Source of the DNA: Rhizobium sp. Root1212
Lineage (GTDB): Bacteria; Pseudomonadota; Alphaproteobacteria; Rhizobiales; Rhizobiaceae
Length of the DNA: 64,000 bases
Assembly: GCF_001424985.1 (NCBI RefSeq)
Contig: NZ_LMDA01000012.1
Coordinates: forward strand, 372,001-436,000
Direction: 5' to 3'
A program made the position numbers and the translations under genes. The notes below the pieces were generated by a model. That model ran no database searches, was not told the origin of the DNA, and saw only the letters and a program-made list of their open reading frames with translations. Each line of letters begins with the position of its first letter. The first letter of the stretch is position 1. Below, one piece after another: positions 48,724-58,660 of the stretch.

Positions 48724-49617
48724 TCAAGCCGCGGGCGTCTGCTCGCGGCAGAGAGCTTCGAAGGCTTCGCCGGCGCGACTGCGGTAGCGCTGGCTATGCC
48801 GCAGGAAATAATAGGGGCGGGGAAAGGCCGGCATATTCAGCTGCCGGACCTGCCCGCTCTGCAAAACCGCCTTCACCACGCTGCGTGACAGAAGCGTCGC
48901 GCCCATGCCGGCGATGACCGCGCCCAGCACAGCCTCGTTCTCCGGCATGATCAGCGGCACCTTGAGGCTTTCCAGCGCAACGCCGCCATCGGTGATGATC
49001 CGCTCGAAAGCGTAGCGCGTGCCGGAACCTTCCTCGCGCAGCACCCAGTCGATTTCGGGAAAATTCTCAACGCGGCGCGGGCGACCGTCCGCCCAGGGGT
49101 GATCGGGTGCGACGACGACGATCATCTCGTCGATATCGGCAACGGATTTCGTCAGTTCCTTCGCATCGCTCATCCATTCGATAACGCCGATTTCAACCTC
49201 GCCGGCCGTCACCGCATGGCTGGTTTCGACGGAATTGCCGATGCGTACGGCGATCTCGATGCCGGGATAGCGGCGGCGGTAGAGGGCCAACCGCTCCGGC
49301 AGCCAGTAGGAGCCGACGGTCTGGCTGGCCATCACCGAGAGCCGGCCGCGCATCAGGCCGCTCAGATCGTTGAGTGCTGCTTCGGCGACCCTCGCTTGGT
49401 TCAGCACCGCCTGAGCCTCTGCCAGAAAGCTGCGGCCTGCCTGATTGAGCACGATCATGCGCCCGACCCGGTCGAAGAGGCGAATGTCGTGCCGGGTTTC
49501 CAGCGCCGAGATAGCGGCACTGACGGCCGATTGCGTCATGTTCAAGCGCTCGGCCGCGCGGGTGATGTGCTCCAGTGCCGCGACTTCGACGAAGATGCGC
49601 AATTGGTCGAGAGTCAT
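48724..49617 (-). CDS. LysR-family regulator divergent from TDT exporter
   Basis: A 297-residue LysR-type regulator. The HTH region is ITRAAERLNMTQSAVSAAIS followed by LETRHDIRLFDRVGRMIVLN. The composition of the HTH recalls YeiE/CysB-like regulators. The ATG at 49617 matches homologues; the open frame extends upstream into the divergent gene's territory. The intergenic region (49618-49728) contains several ATCGAATGAAT-type half sites. The likely target is the TDT exporter. Confidence 0.9.
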   Translation of the reverse strand: MTLDQLRIFVEVAALEHITRAAERLNMTQSAVSAAISALETRHDIRLFDRVGRMIVLNQAGRSFLAEAQAVLNQARVAEAALNDLSGLMRGRLSVMASQTVGSYWLPERLALYRRRYPGIEIAVRIGNSVETSHAVTAGEVEIGVIEWMSDAKELTKSVADIDEMIVVVAPDHPWADGRPRRVENFPEIDWVLREEGSGTRYAFERIITDGGVALESLKVPLIMPENEAVLGAVIAGMGATLLSRSVVKAVLQSGQVRQLNMPAFPRPYYFLRHSQRYRSRAGEAFEALCREQTPAA

Positions 49618-49728
49618 GGTTTGGCTCGATTGATCGATTTTATCGAATGAATATAGCAAAACAATTCGTTGGAGTCGATTTATTCGTAGCGTTATCCCTT
49701 GGCCAGTCCTTTGACGAGAGCCTTTCCC

Positions 49729-50862
49729 ATGTCGATCCACATCGCCCTGCCGCACCAAACCCGCACCCACGGTCGCACCGCCCGCAACATCCGGCATTTC
49801 ACGCCCAATTGGTTTGCGGCCAGCATGGGCACCGGCGCCATGTCGCTGGTGCTCGGCCAGTTTCCGTCCCTGCCGGTGGCGTCCATGCTGGGGGAGGGGC
49901 TTTTCGTGCTGAATGGCCTGCTCTTCTTCTGCCTGACGCTCGCCTATGCGGCAAAGTGGGTCTGTTTCCCGCGGGATGCATTACGGCTTTTCGACCATCC
50001 GGTCGCCTCGATGTTTCTCGGCTGCATTCCCATGGCATTTGCCACCGTCATCAACGGTGCGGTGCTTTATCTTGTGCCAAAGGGGCTGATCGCAGCGGAG
50101 GTGGTGGCGCGGTTCTGGTGGAGTGATGTGCTGCTGGCCCTCGGCATCGGCCTTATGGTGCCTTTCATGATGTTCACCCGGCAGGAGCATGCGATCGAGC
50201 GAATGAGCGCGGTGTGGCTGCTGCCGGTCGTTGCGGCCGAAGTGGTTGCGGCGAGCGGTGCGCTGCTGCTGCCGCATCTTTCGAGTGGTTCGGAGCAGTT
50301 GAGCGTGCTTCTGGCGAGCTATGTGCTTTGGTCCTGCTCGGTGCCGCTGGCGCTCGGCATTCTCGTCATCCTGTTCCTGCGCCTTGTGCTTCACAAGCTG
50401 CCGCCGGTCTCCATGGCCGCGACGAGCTGGCTGGCGCTCGGGCCGCTCGGCACCGGCGCGCTTGCGCTGATCCTGTTTTCCGCCAACGGAACGCCGGTGC
50501 TGGAGGCCGCCGGGCTTGGGCCGCTTGCTCCGGCCATGGCAGGGGCAAGCCTGATGGGCGCCTTTCTGCTCTGGGGGTACGGCATCTGGTGGTTCTGCGT
50601 CGCGGTCCTAGTCACCATCCGTCATCTGCGCGAGGGCCTGTCCTTCGACCTCAGCTGGTGGGGCTATACCTTTCCGCTCGGCGTCTTTACGCTGGCAACG
50701 CTGAAGCTTGCCGGCCTCTTCCCGGTGCGCGGTCTTGAAATCTTCGCCGACGGGCTGGCGGTGGCGCTTGCCGCGATCTGGCTGGTCGTTGCGGGCAAGA
50801 CGATCCATGGCGCCTGGAGCGGCAAGCTGTTTCACGATCCCAGCCTCGGAGAAGGCGCGTAA
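49729..50862 (+). CDS. TDT/SLAC1-family membrane transporter
   Basis: A 377-residue protein with about ten TM helices of the tellurite-resistance/dicarboxylate (TehA/SLAC1) family. It starts with FTPNWFAASMGTGAMSLVLG, the usual family entry, and has repeated GxG and Phe-rich helices. Members include anion channels, a C4-dicarboxylate carrier and the yeast sulphite pump. The LysR neighbour is compatible with sulphite export, which is only an inference. The start could also be TTG at 49699. The RBS is weak. Confidence 0.88.
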   Translation: MSIHIALPHQTRTHGRTARNIRHFTPNWFAASMGTGAMSLVLGQFPSLPVASMLGEGLFVLNGLLFFCLTLAYAAKWVCFPRDALRLFDHPVASMFLGCIPMAFATVINGAVLYLVPKGLIAAEVVARFWWSDVLLALGIGLMVPFMMFTRQEHAIERMSAVWLLPVVAAEVVAASGALLLPHLSSGSEQLSVLLASYVLWSCSVPLALGILVILFLRLVLHKLPPVSMAATSWLALGPLGTGALALILFSANGTPVLEAAGLGPLAPAMAGASLMGAFLLWGYGIWWFCVAVLVTIRHLREGLSFDLSWWGYTFPLGVFTLATLKLAGLFPVRGLEIFADGLAVALAAIWLVVAGKTIHGAWSGKLFHDPSLGEGA

Positions 50863-51337
50863 GGCGGTTCCGCCGTCCGTTTTCCGTGGCGGCGGCGATT
50901 CCTTCGGAGTTGCAGTCCGTTGCAGGCCGACTCGAAAGTTGAGCGAGACTCTACATTAGCAATTGCCGTACCCCTTGTCTTTTAGGGGCGAACGCCTACA
51001 TCTGCCGCAGGAAGCCGGAATTCCAGTCTGCGAGTTGGAATTCAGCGTTTTTTACCGAATCGAACGGTTTTTGACCGGAAACGCTTGACGGAGCGGAAAT
51101 TTCTGGGAATCAACCATTCTGGCGAAGAAGGTGAAAATGGGTACGGCGGTTACGGCAATCATGCAAGTGGTCTTTCAAGTGTCCTGCTGTCGCAGCCGGC
51201 CGCATCATCCACGGTGACTGTCGTGGTTAATCAGGAATTAAACATCATCCCGTTACGTCAGGGGTAATGATTCGCGGTGGCAGGCCGAAAGGTTTCCGCC
51301 CGTCATAAGAATGCTTGTCCAGGGAAAGCGACGAAGA
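50863..51337. promoter_or_regulatory. rpoD upstream region (no gene)
   Basis: 475 bp without a credible gene. A CTTGAC hexamer at 51084-51089 is the best rhizobial -35 candidate, though no strong -10 lies 17 bp beyond it. A small GGCGG/CCGCC hairpin sits just after the TDT stop. A long leader for rpoD is likely. A 60-codon open frame at 51085-51267 lacks an RBS and coding character. Confidence 0.4.
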
Positions 51338-53386
51338 ATGGCAACCAAAGTCAAAGAGAACGAAGAAGCAGAAGCCGAACGCGAAGGCGCTCCCGATGGC
51401 CCGCTTCTCGATCTCTCGGATGACGCCGTCAAGAAGATGATCAAGGCCGCCAAGAAGCGCGGCTACGTCACCATGGACGAACTCAACTCCGTTCTGCCCT
51501 CCGAAGAAGTGACTTCCGAGCAGATCGAAGACACGATGGCGATGTTGTCCGACATGGGCATCAACGTCGTCGAGGACGAGGAAGTCGATGAAGCCGCTGC
51601 CGGCGAAGACGACAGCAGCGACGATGACAGCGAAAGCGAAGGCGGAGAACTCACCTCTTCCGGCGGCACCGCGCTTGCGACCGCCAAGAAGAAGGAACCG
51701 ACCGACCGTACCGACGATCCGGTGCGCATGTACCTGCGCGAAATGGGCTCGGTCGAGCTACTGTCGCGCGAGGGCGAAATCGCTATCGCCAAGCGCATCG
51801 AGGCCGGCCGCGAAACGATGATCGCAGGCCTCTGCGAGAGCCCGTTGACGTTCCAGGCCATCATCATCTGGCGCGACGAACTCAACGAAGGCCAGACGCT
51901 GCTGCGCGAGATCATCGATCTCGAAACCACCTATTCCGGTCCCGAGGCCAAGGCTGCGCCGCAGTTCCAGAGCCCGGAAAAGATCGAGGCAGACCGCAAG
52001 GCTGCCGAGGAAAAGGAAAAGACCCGCAAGGCGCGCTCCTCCGACGACGACATCACCAATGTCGGCGGCGAGGGCCTTCCGCCGGAGGAAGAGGAAGAGG
52101 ACGACGACGAGTCGAACCTGTCTCTTGCTGCGATGGAAGCCGAACTGCGCCCGCAGGTCATGGCGACCCTCGACACCATCGCCGACACCTACAAGAAGCT
52201 GCGCAAGCTGCAGGACCAGCAGGTGGAAGCCCGCCTGCAGGCGACCGGTACGCTGTCTCCCGCCCAGGAGCGCCGCTACAAGGAGCTGAAGGACGAGCTG
52301 ATCACCGCCGTCAAGTCGCTGTCGCTCAACCAGAACCGCATCGACAGCCTCGTCGAGCAGCTCTACGACATCTCCAAGCGCCTGATGCAGAACGAAGGCC
52401 GCCTGCTGCGCCTTGCCGAAAGCTACGGCGTCAAGCGTGATTCGTTCCTCGAGCAGTATTCCGGCGCGGAACTTGATCCGAACTGGATGAAGTCGATTTC
52501 CAACCTCGCCGCCAAGGGCTGGAAGGAATTCGCCAAGAACGAAGGCACGATGATCCGCAACATCCGCGCCGAGATCCAGAATCTCGCCACGGAAACCGGT
52601 ATCTCGATCGCGGAATTCCGTCGCATCGTCTCCATGGTCCAGAAGGGCGAGCGCGAAGCGCGCATCGCCAAGAAGGAAATGGTCGAGGCCAACCTGCGTC
52701 TGGTGATCTCGATCGCCAAGAAGTACACGAACCGCGGCCTGCAGTTCCTCGATCTCATTCAGGAAGGCAACATCGGCCTGATGAAGGCGGTTGATAAGTT
52801 CGAGTACCGTCGTGGCTACAAGTTCTCGACCTATGCGACCTGGTGGATCAGGCAGGCGATCACCCGCTCGATCGCCGACCAGGCCCGCACGATCCGTATT
52901 CCGGTGCACATGATCGAGACGATCAACAAGATCGTCCGCACCTCGCGCCAGATGCTGCACGAAATCGGCCGCGAGCCGACGCCGGAAGAACTGGCTGAAA
53001 AGCTCGCCATGCCGCTCGAAAAGGTCCGTAAGGTCCTGAAGATCGCCAAGGAGCCGATCTCGCTCGAAACCCCGGTGGGTGACGAAGAGGATTCGCATCT
53101 CGGTGACTTCATCGAGGACAAGAACGCGCTACTGCCGATCGACGCCGCCATTCAGGCGAACTTGCGCGAGACGACGACCCGCGTTCTGGCATCGCTCACG
53201 CCGCGCGAAGAGCGTGTGCTGCGCATGCGCTTCGGCATCGGCATGAACACCGACCACACGCTCGAAGAAGTCGGCCAGCAGTTCTCGGTGACGCGCGAAC
53301 GTATTCGTCAGATCGAAGCGAAGGCGCTGCGCAAGCTGAAGCACCCGAGCCGCTCCCGCAAGCTCCGCTCGTTCCTCGACAGCTGA
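51338..53386 (+). CDS. rpoD: RNA polymerase sigma-70 (housekeeping sigma factor)
   Basis: A 682-residue primary sigma factor (SigA). Region 1.1 (residues about 20-90) is followed by an acidic, Ser-rich linker, region 1.2 ([21 protein letters not shown]), and a non-conserved region. Then come regions 2.1-2.4 ([20 protein letters not shown] ... [20 protein letters not shown]), region 3, and region 4.2 ([20 protein letters not shown]). The ATG at 51338 matches homologues. It is monocistronic with its own terminator, detached from dnaG by about 10 kb. Confidence 0.98.
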   Translation: MATKVKENEEAEAEREGAPDGPLLDLSDDAVKKMIKAAKKRGYVTMDELNSVLPSEEVTSEQIEDTMAMLSDMGINVVEDEEVDEAAAGEDDSSDDDSESEGGELTSSGGTALATAKKKEPTDRTDDPVRMYLREMGSVELLSREGEIAIAKRIEAGRETMIAGLCESPLTFQAIIIWRDELNEGQTLLREIIDLETTYSGPEAKAAPQFQSPEKIEADRKAAEEKEKTRKARSSDDDITNVGGEGLPPEEEEEDDDESNLSLAAMEAELRPQVMATLDTIADTYKKLRKLQDQQVEARLQATGTLSPAQERRYKELKDELITAVKSLSLNQNRIDSLVEQLYDISKRLMQNEGRLLRLAESYGVKRDSFLEQYSGAELDPNWMKSISNLAAKGWKEFAKNEGTMIRNIRAEIQNLATETGISIAEFRRIVSMVQKGEREARIAKKEMVEANLRLVISIAKKYTNRGLQFLDLIQEGNIGLMKAVDKFEYRRGYKFSTYATWWIRQAITRSIADQARTIRIPVHMIETINKIVRTSRQMLHEIGREPTPEELAEKLAMPLEKVRKVLKIAKEPISLETPVGDEEDSHLGDFIEDKNALLPIDAAIQANLRETTTRVLASLTPREERVLRMRFGIGMNTDHTLEEVGQQFSVTRERIRQIEAKALRKLKHPSRSRKLRSFLDS

Positions 53387-53410
53387 TCGGGACGAGAGAG
53401 ACAAGTTTTA

Positions 53411-53440
53411 AAAAAGCCGGGCAATTCGCCCGGCTTTTTT
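53411..53440 (+). terminator. Rho-independent terminator of rpoD
   Basis: GCCGGGC / GCCCGGC stem with a 5-nt loop, preceded by five A and followed by six T, 24 bp past the stop. Confidence 0.93.
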
Positions 53441-53620
53441 ATTGGCGGTTCCGGTATGCGGGTGGGCACGGCCGTTTCTTTTCCGGGACAATGGCCGGAT
53501 TGAGCGTTCGAGAACGTTAGGCAAACCGAACTTTGCTGCGCTGCAATGCTTGGTCCTGCAACTTCACGATGTTAGGCTTTCGATCGCTGGGGCTACTGCG
53601 TGTGATAGTGGAGCAGCCCA

Positions 53621-55018
53621 ATGACGAAGACTGTTGTGAATGCGGTAGGCAAGACCCTCTCTTATAGCGGGGCTTCGACGGCCTGGTTTTCTGCCGTTGG
53701 ATCGACCTCGATCCTGAATGGCTCGGCCGGAAACGATTCACTCTGGGGCAGCGCCGATGTCCGGGTGGTGATGAAGGGTGGGGCAGGCGACGATATCTAT
53801 TATCTCTATTCCGCTGATAACACGGCGGAAGAGGGGACCGGCCAAGGGGTCGATACGATCTCGACCTGGATGAGCTATACGCTTCCCGCCAATATCGAGA
53901 ATCTTGACGTGACTGGAAACGGGCGCCACGCTTTTGGCAACGCTGCCGACAACATCATTTGCGGCGGTTCCGGCGCACAGACGCTCTTTGGTGGGCGGGG
54001 CAATGATGTGCTCTCCGGTGGCGCCGGCGCAGACACGTTTTTGTTCGAGCGCGGGGCGGGGAGCGATCTCATCACTGATTTCCGTGCAGACGATACGGTG
54101 CGCCTGAAAGGTTACGGTCTGACGTCCTTCGAGCAAGTGATGGGGAGGCTCAGTCAGAAGGGCGATAACCTGAGTCTCGATCTTGGTAATGGCGAAAAGC
54201 TCGTCTTTGCCGACACGCGGGCCGAGGACCTGAAGGTGGAACAGTTCGATCTGTCGATCGACAAAAGCCACGTGACCCGGAGTTTCTTCGACAATTTCTC
54301 GACGCTTTGGCTTCGCAGCGACAAGGGCGGCATCTGGGACGCAAAGTTTCCCTGGGCACCGGAAAGCGGCGGCACGCTGCATACGAACGGCGAACAGCAA
54401 TGGTACGTCAACCCGACCTATGCGCCGACGCGGTCGCTCAATCCCTTTACCGTCAACAACGGTATTTTGACGATTGATGCCGCGCCGGTGCCCGACGGCG
54501 CGCAGCAGGCTGTCGGCGGCCGCGCCTATACGTCCGGCATGCTGACCACCCATTCATCCTTCGTGCAGACGTATGGCTATTTCGAAATCAGGGCGGATAT
54601 GCCGAATGATCGGGGAGCATGGCCGGCATTCTGGCTGTTGCCGGAAGACGGCAAATGGCCGCCGGAACTGGATGTCGTGGAGATGCGAGGACAGGAGCCC
54701 CAGACGATTCATACGACCGTCCATTCGATGGAAACGGGTTCGCATACGATGAAGCACACGGCGACGGACGTCCCGACCACGGACGGATTTCACAATTACG
54801 GTCTGCTTTGGACCAAGGATGAACTGGTCTGGTATTTCGACGATGTCGAGATCGCACGGGCGGCAACGCCCTCGGATATGCACGATCCGATGTATATGGT
54901 CGTCAATCTGGCGGTCGGGGGTGCTGGCGGCACGCCGTCGGGTGATTTTGCCGATGGTGCGCAGATGAAGATAGACTATGTCCGCGCCTATTCACTGGAT
55001 TCGGATTGGGCGGTCTGA
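53621..55018 (+). CDS. RTX-GH16 secreted endo-beta-glycanase (ExsH-like)
   Basis: A 465-residue two-domain protein with no signal peptide. The N-terminal part (about residues 30-200) has calcium-binding GGxGxD repeats (GGAGDDIYYL, GGRGNDVLSGGAGADTF). The C-terminal GH16 domain (about 220-460) carries the catalytic ELDVVE with both Glu and the Asp. RTX repeats plus absence of Sec signal imply type I secretion (PrsDE-like in rhizobia). It probably cleaves an acidic exopolysaccharide such as succinoglycan, as ExsH and ExoK do. GGAG precedes the ATG. Confidence 0.9.
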   Translation: MTKTVVNAVGKTLSYSGASTAWFSAVGSTSILNGSAGNDSLWGSADVRVVMKGGAGDDIYYLYSADNTAEEGTGQGVDTISTWMSYTLPANIENLDVTGNGRHAFGNAADNIICGGSGAQTLFGGRGNDVLSGGAGADTFLFERGAGSDLITDFRADDTVRLKGYGLTSFEQVMGRLSQKGDNLSLDLGNGEKLVFADTRAEDLKVEQFDLSIDKSHVTRSFFDNFSTLWLRSDKGGIWDAKFPWAPESGGTLHTNGEQQWYVNPTYAPTRSLNPFTVNNGILTIDAAPVPDGAQQAVGGRAYTSGMLTTHSSFVQTYGYFEIRADMPNDRGAWPAFWLLPEDGKWPPELDVVEMRGQEPQTIHTTVHSMETGSHTMKHTATDVPTTDGFHNYGLLWTKDELVWYFDDVEIARAATPSDMHDPMYMVVNLAVGGAGGTPSGDFADGAQMKIDYVRAYSLDSDWAV

Positions 55019-55155
55019 CTGACTTTGCCTGACTATTCGCCGGGCTGCAGAACGCCGGCCCGGCGTCATTGTTGTTGAAACGAAAATTCACTGTTGTTTT
55101 GACGCCGGCACTCAACCATCTTGCAGGCGCGCTCGACAGCCAGAAGGACATCAGC

Positions 55156-55902
55156 ATGAAGCTCCAGCTTTTTCGCAACGCCACCCTGAAGCTCGATTAT
55201 GCCGGCCGTACCGTGCTGATCGATCCCTATCTGGCGCCGAAACATTCGCTGCCGTCCTTCACCGGCCGGTCGCCCAATCCGACGGTCGAGTTGCCGGTTT
55301 CGATCGACGATATTCTTGAGGGTGTGGAAATGGTGATCGTCTCTCACCTTCACACGGATCATTTCGACGATGTCGCCAAGGAGCGGCTGCGCAAGGACCT
55401 GCCGATCTTCTGTCAGCCGGGCGATGAAGAGGAAATTCGTGAAGCGGGCTTTACCGACGTCACGCCGCTGACCGACCGTGCCGTCTGGAGCGGCCTGACG
55501 CTGACCCGCCGCGAAGGTAGCCACGGCCTTGGCCCGGTGGTCGATCTCATGGGGGCGGTCATGGGTTTCAGTCTGGAAGGCGAGGGCGAGCCGAGCGTCT
55601 ATTGGGCCGGCGACACCGTGCTTTACCCGCCGGTCGAAAAGACGATCCGAGACACGCGCCCGAATGTGATCGTCACCCACTCCTGCGGGGCGAAATGGAA
55701 TGGTGACCTGATCGTCATGGATGCGGCCGAAACGGTCGCGGTTTGTGAACTGGCGCCGGCAGCAACTGTCGTTGCCGTGCATATGGAAGCGCTGGACCAT
55801 GCGACGGTGAGCCGCGCGGATTTACGGGCGGCAGCGGACGTCAGGGGCGTTTCGGCCTCGCAGCTCCGCATTCCGGCGGATGGCGAGGCGCTTTCGCTCT
55901 GA
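55156..55902 (+). CDS. MBL-fold metal-dependent hydrolase (UlaG-like)
   Basis: A 248-residue protein of the beta-lactamase-like superfamily. It begins MKLQLFRNATLKLDYAGRTV and has the metal site SHLHTDHFDD, then a central GDTVLY motif (metal Asp) and a late HMEALDHAT. The pattern matches UlaG-type or 'metal-dependent hydrolase' proteins. The substrate is unknown. The ATG at 55156 has AAGGAC upstream; the longer frame lacks homology. Confidence 0.87.
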   Translation: MKLQLFRNATLKLDYAGRTVLIDPYLAPKHSLPSFTGRSPNPTVELPVSIDDILEGVEMVIVSHLHTDHFDDVAKERLRKDLPIFCQPGDEEEIREAGFTDVTPLTDRAVWSGLTLTRREGSHGLGPVVDLMGAVMGFSLEGEGEPSVYWAGDTVLYPPVEKTIRDTRPNVIVTHSCGAKWNGDLIVMDAAETVAVCELAPAATVVAVHMEALDHATVSRADLRAAADVRGVSASQLRIPADGEALSL

Positions 55903-55997
55903 CGGCAAAAGCGGTAGTGCGCTCTTGATATTTCGGTCTTGCCCGCCAAAGTGAAGGGCTCGTCCCGCCGGTTTCCGGGACGGCGGGTGTGAAGGCA

Positions 55998-56954
55998 ATG
56001 ATGCAGCAGAATGAAAAGCGGGACTGGCGAGAGCTGAGATGGGGCACGATCATCTCGGTCGCGCTCCACGTCGTCGTTGGCGGCATCCTGCTCTATCAAC
56101 TGCCAATGCCGGATTTCACGCCGCCTGAGGAAGAGACCGTCAGCGTCGAGATGGTGCCGCCGCCACCGGAGGAAAAAGCCGAGGAACCGCCGGAAGAAAA
56201 GCAGGCGGAGCCGCCACCTCCGGCCGCCGAAGAGAAGCAGCAACAGGAACAGCCTCCGGCCCAGCCGGCAGCAGAGAAGGTGCCGATCCCGGTGCTGCGC
56301 CCCGTCTATGAATTCGCCGAAAAGGCGACGGGCAGCGCCGATGCCAAGGATGGCGATGCCACCGCCGAGGCCGCCAAGCCACCGCCCGAAAAGACCGTCG
56401 AGCCGGAAACCAAGCCGGTTGAGCCGGCGAAGACGGAAGAGGTCGAGAAAAAGCCGGAGGTCGAGACGCTATCTGCGCAGAGCCAGGCTGATCTTGCCGA
56501 TGCCGTCGAGCCATTGCCGGAAGCTGCCGAAGCAAAACCTGAAAAGCCCGATGTGGTGGAGCCTGAACCGGAAAAACTGGACGTTACCGCAGACATTCCG
56601 GAGGCGAAGAAGCTGTTTTCGGAAAAAATCAGCGAAGACCCGATCGCCCGGGAGGCGATGGGCAATCTGTCACGCGGCCAGCGCATCGCCCGGCTGTGCA
56701 GCAGCGAGCTTTATTCCCAGCTGAGGAACGGATCGCCCTCCTACAATGCCGAACTGGTGCCGTCCTTCGAGCTGCCGAAGGGCAATGTGCTCAAGGTGCC
56801 GCACGCGGCCTTCCGTTCCAAAAATCGTTGGTACGATCTGGCTTTCCGCTGCGAGGTTGATGCCGAGGGCATGGTCGTCCGCTCCTTCGGTTTCGATATC
56901 GGGAAGGAAGTGCCGAAAAGCGAGTGGCGGAAACGGGGCTTTCCATCGTCGTAA
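55998..56954 (+). CDS. DUF930-domain protein with TonB-like N-terminus
   Basis: A 318-residue membrane-anchored protein. An N-terminal TM helix (about residues 15-35) is followed by a long Pro/Glu/Lys-rich extended region (about 40-215), as in TonB/TolA-type periplasm-spanning linkers. The C-terminal DUF930 domain follows (MGNLSRGQRIARLCSSELYS ... FRCEVDAEGMVVRSFGFDIG). The ATG at 55998 has AAGG upstream; GTG at 55989 is the alternative. It could be a periplasmic linker protein for an energy-coupled process; the partner is unknown. Confidence 0.85.
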   Translation: MMQQNEKRDWRELRWGTIISVALHVVVGGILLYQLPMPDFTPPEEETVSVEMVPPPPEEKAEEPPEEKQAEPPPPAAEEKQQQEQPPAQPAAEKVPIPVLRPVYEFAEKATGSADAKDGDATAEAAKPPPEKTVEPETKPVEPAKTEEVEKKPEVETLSAQSQADLADAVEPLPEAAEAKPEKPDVVEPEPEKLDVTADIPEAKKLFSEKISEDPIAREAMGNLSRGQRIARLCSSELYSQLRNGSPSYNAELVPSFELPKGNVLKVPHAAFRSKNRWYDLAFRCEVDAEGMVVRSFGFDIGKEVPKSEWRKRGFPSS

Positions 56955-56984
56955 GATGATGGGACCTGAGGGAACTGTATCTCT

Positions 56985-57120
56985 ATCGTTCCCTCTCCCC
57001 GCAGGCGGGGAGAGGGTTAGGCTGAGGGGCAAGACTCCCATCTTAGAGAATGCCGCGGTATCTGCCCCTCATCCGGCCTGTCGGCCACCTTCTCCCCGCA
57101 GGCTGGGAGAAGGGAGATGC
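56985..57120. repeat. Rhizobial intergenic palindromic repeats
   Basis: Two adjacent palindromes: CCCTCTCCCCGC ... GCGGGGAGAGGG (56991-57016) and CCTTCTCCCCGC ... CTGGGAGAAGG (57089-57115), linked by GAGGGGCA ... TGCCCCTC. The block CCTCATCCGGCCTG-TCGGCCACC is recognisable from many rhizobial intergenic regions. Confidence 0.78.
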
Positions 57121-57151
57121 CGCATGTCTCCCTTCCTTCATCGCCCAAACA

Positions 57152-57178
57152 AAAACGCCGGGAGTTTCCTCCCGGCGC
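57152..57178 (-). terminator. Rho-independent terminator of the LivK-type gene
   Basis: CGCCGGGAG / CTCCCGGCG stem with a TTTC loop. On the minus strand it is followed by five T. It begins 26 bp past the stop. Confidence 0.9.
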
Positions 57179-57203
57179 TCGTCAATTCCGATCTGCCGCG
57201 GGC

Positions 57204-58310
57204 TTATTCAGCCGCGACGATCTTGCCGCCTTCCCACTTGAACAGCGAGAAGCTCGGCGAGGTGAGGTCGCCCGTTTCGCCATAGGTGAGCTTGCCGATG
57301 GCGGTCGAGATCGGCTCGCCGGACTTCAGCGCCGTTGTGACCGCAGCTGAATCTTCGGCGCTGCCGGCCTTTTCGATGCCGGCCTTCAGAACTTCGACGG
57401 CGGCATAGGCGTTGAGCGTAAAGGCTTCCGGCGGAATGCCGGCAGCCTGCAGAACCTTGACGGCGGTGGCGGAATCCGGGTTCTTCAGCGCATCCGAAGC
57501 GTTGGTGAAGACGGTGCCAGCCGCGGCTTCGTTGCCGATTGCCCAGAATTCGGTGTTGGAGAGGCCTTCGCCGCCGACGATCGTGGCGTTGACCTGCAGG
57601 TCATGCAACTGGCGTGCGAGCAGGCCGCCTTCCGGGTGATAACCGCCGAAATAGATGACTTCGACGCCATCGGCCTTCAGACGGGTGATCAGCGCGCTGA
57701 AATCCTTGTCGCCGGGGGTGACGGAATCATAGATCGCTTCGGTGATGCCGCCGGCATTGATCGCCTTCTTGAAGGAATCGGCGAGGCCCTTGCCGTAGGC
57801 GCCCTTGTCATGAATGATCGCGACCTTCTTGTCCTTGAAGGCCTTCAGCACGTAGGCGGCGGCAACTTCGGCCTGCTGGTCGTCGCGGCCGCAGGTGCGC
57901 AGAACGTTGGTCAGGCCGCGGGCGGTGAGGTCCGGGGCGGTTGCGGTCGGGGTAACCATCAGAACGCCATTTTCGGCGAAGACGTCGGAAGCCGGGATCG
58001 CGACGCCCGAGGTGACCGGGCCGACGACGTAATGAATGCCTTCGCCGACCAGCTGGTTTGCGGCGGAAACGCCCTGCTTCGGTTCGCCGGCATCGTCGGC
58101 CAGCTTCAAGACGACCTGCTCGCCGAGAATGCCGCCGTTCTTGTTGATCTCGGCAACGGCGGCTTCGGCACCGTTCTTGACCTGCGCGCCATAGGCGGCA
58201 ACCGGGCCGGTGAGCGGGGCGACGAGGCCGATGACGATCTCGGCATAGGCGGTCGAGGCAAACAGCAGGGAGGCAGCCAGCGTGGCGCCCGTCAATGTCT
58301 TCAGGTTCAT
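57204..58310 (-). CDS. Branched-chain amino acid ABC transporter substrate-binding protein (LivK-like)
   Basis: A 368-residue periplasmic binding protein. The signal peptide is [23 protein letters not shown]. The mature protein begins [20 protein letters not shown] and contains [15 protein letters not shown] and the two-lobe fold of family I binding proteins; a Cys occurs in [12 protein letters not shown]. It should deliver leucine/isoleucine/valine or related amino acids to a LivHMGF permease, none of which is encoded nearby, so it is an orphan binding protein here. GGAG precedes the ATG. Confidence 0.93.
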   Translation of the reverse strand: MNLKTLTGATLAASLLFASTAYAEIVIGLVAPLTGPVAAYGAQVKNGAEAAVAEINKNGGILGEQVVLKLADDAGEPKQGVSAANQLVGEGIHYVVGPVTSGVAIPASDVFAENGVLMVTPTATAPDLTARGLTNVLRTCGRDDQQAEVAAAYVLKAFKDKKVAIIHDKGAYGKGLADSFKKAINAGGITEAIYDSVTPGDKDFSALITRLKADGVEVIYFGGYHPEGGLLARQLHDLQVNATIVGGEGLSNTEFWAIGNEAAAGTVFTNASDALKNPDSATAVKVLQAAGIPPEAFTLNAYAAVEVLKAGIEKAGSAEDSAAVTTALKSGEPISTAIGKLTYGETGDLTSPSFSLFKWEGGKIVAAE

Positions 58311-58660
58311 GTCTTTCTCCTTGGATGGGCCGGAAGGGCCCGACGATCGGCCGATCTTCCGCTCCGGGCCGCCTTTCGGCTCCGGGCGTCATGGCATGGT
58401 CGAAGTCGCATCGCGGCCGGCACCTTGCCGAATATGACCGGAAAGCGGGCCGCTTGCGACGTTTAGCTACGGAAACGGGTTCCGATCCGCAAGAAAATAA
58501 TGCAATTCACGGCTGTTGTGAGCCTCATTTTGCTCATGGATTGTTCAATTTATTTGATCTGGCGCGGCCGATCCGGCCCTTTACTTCGCCCCGGCCCTTT
58601 ACTTCGAAAGACGCGTAACCATCTCCCCTTCATCGATTTCACTCACGGGAGGAAAAGCAC
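58311..58660. promoter_or_regulatory. Divergent region between LivK-type gene and DUF1428 gene
   Basis: 350 bp without a gene. It contains GC-rich palindromic tracts near 58335-58375 in the livK leader, an AT-rich core near 58490-58560 and, upstream of the DUF1428 gene, a perfect 16-bp direct repeat (58573-58588 and 58591-58606). Confidence 0.5.
58573..58606. repeat. 16-bp tandem direct repeat
   Basis: CCGGCCCTTTACTTCG occurs twice with an 18-bp period, 55 bp upstream of the DUF1428 start. Either a local duplication or a pair of regulator half sites. Confidence 0.7.

Noticed and set aside
51085-51267. 60-codon open frame upstream of rpoD
   Set aside because: No RBS and no coding character; more likely rpoD leader.
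51758-53098. 446-codon open frame on the minus strand
   Set aside because: Antisense to rpoD.
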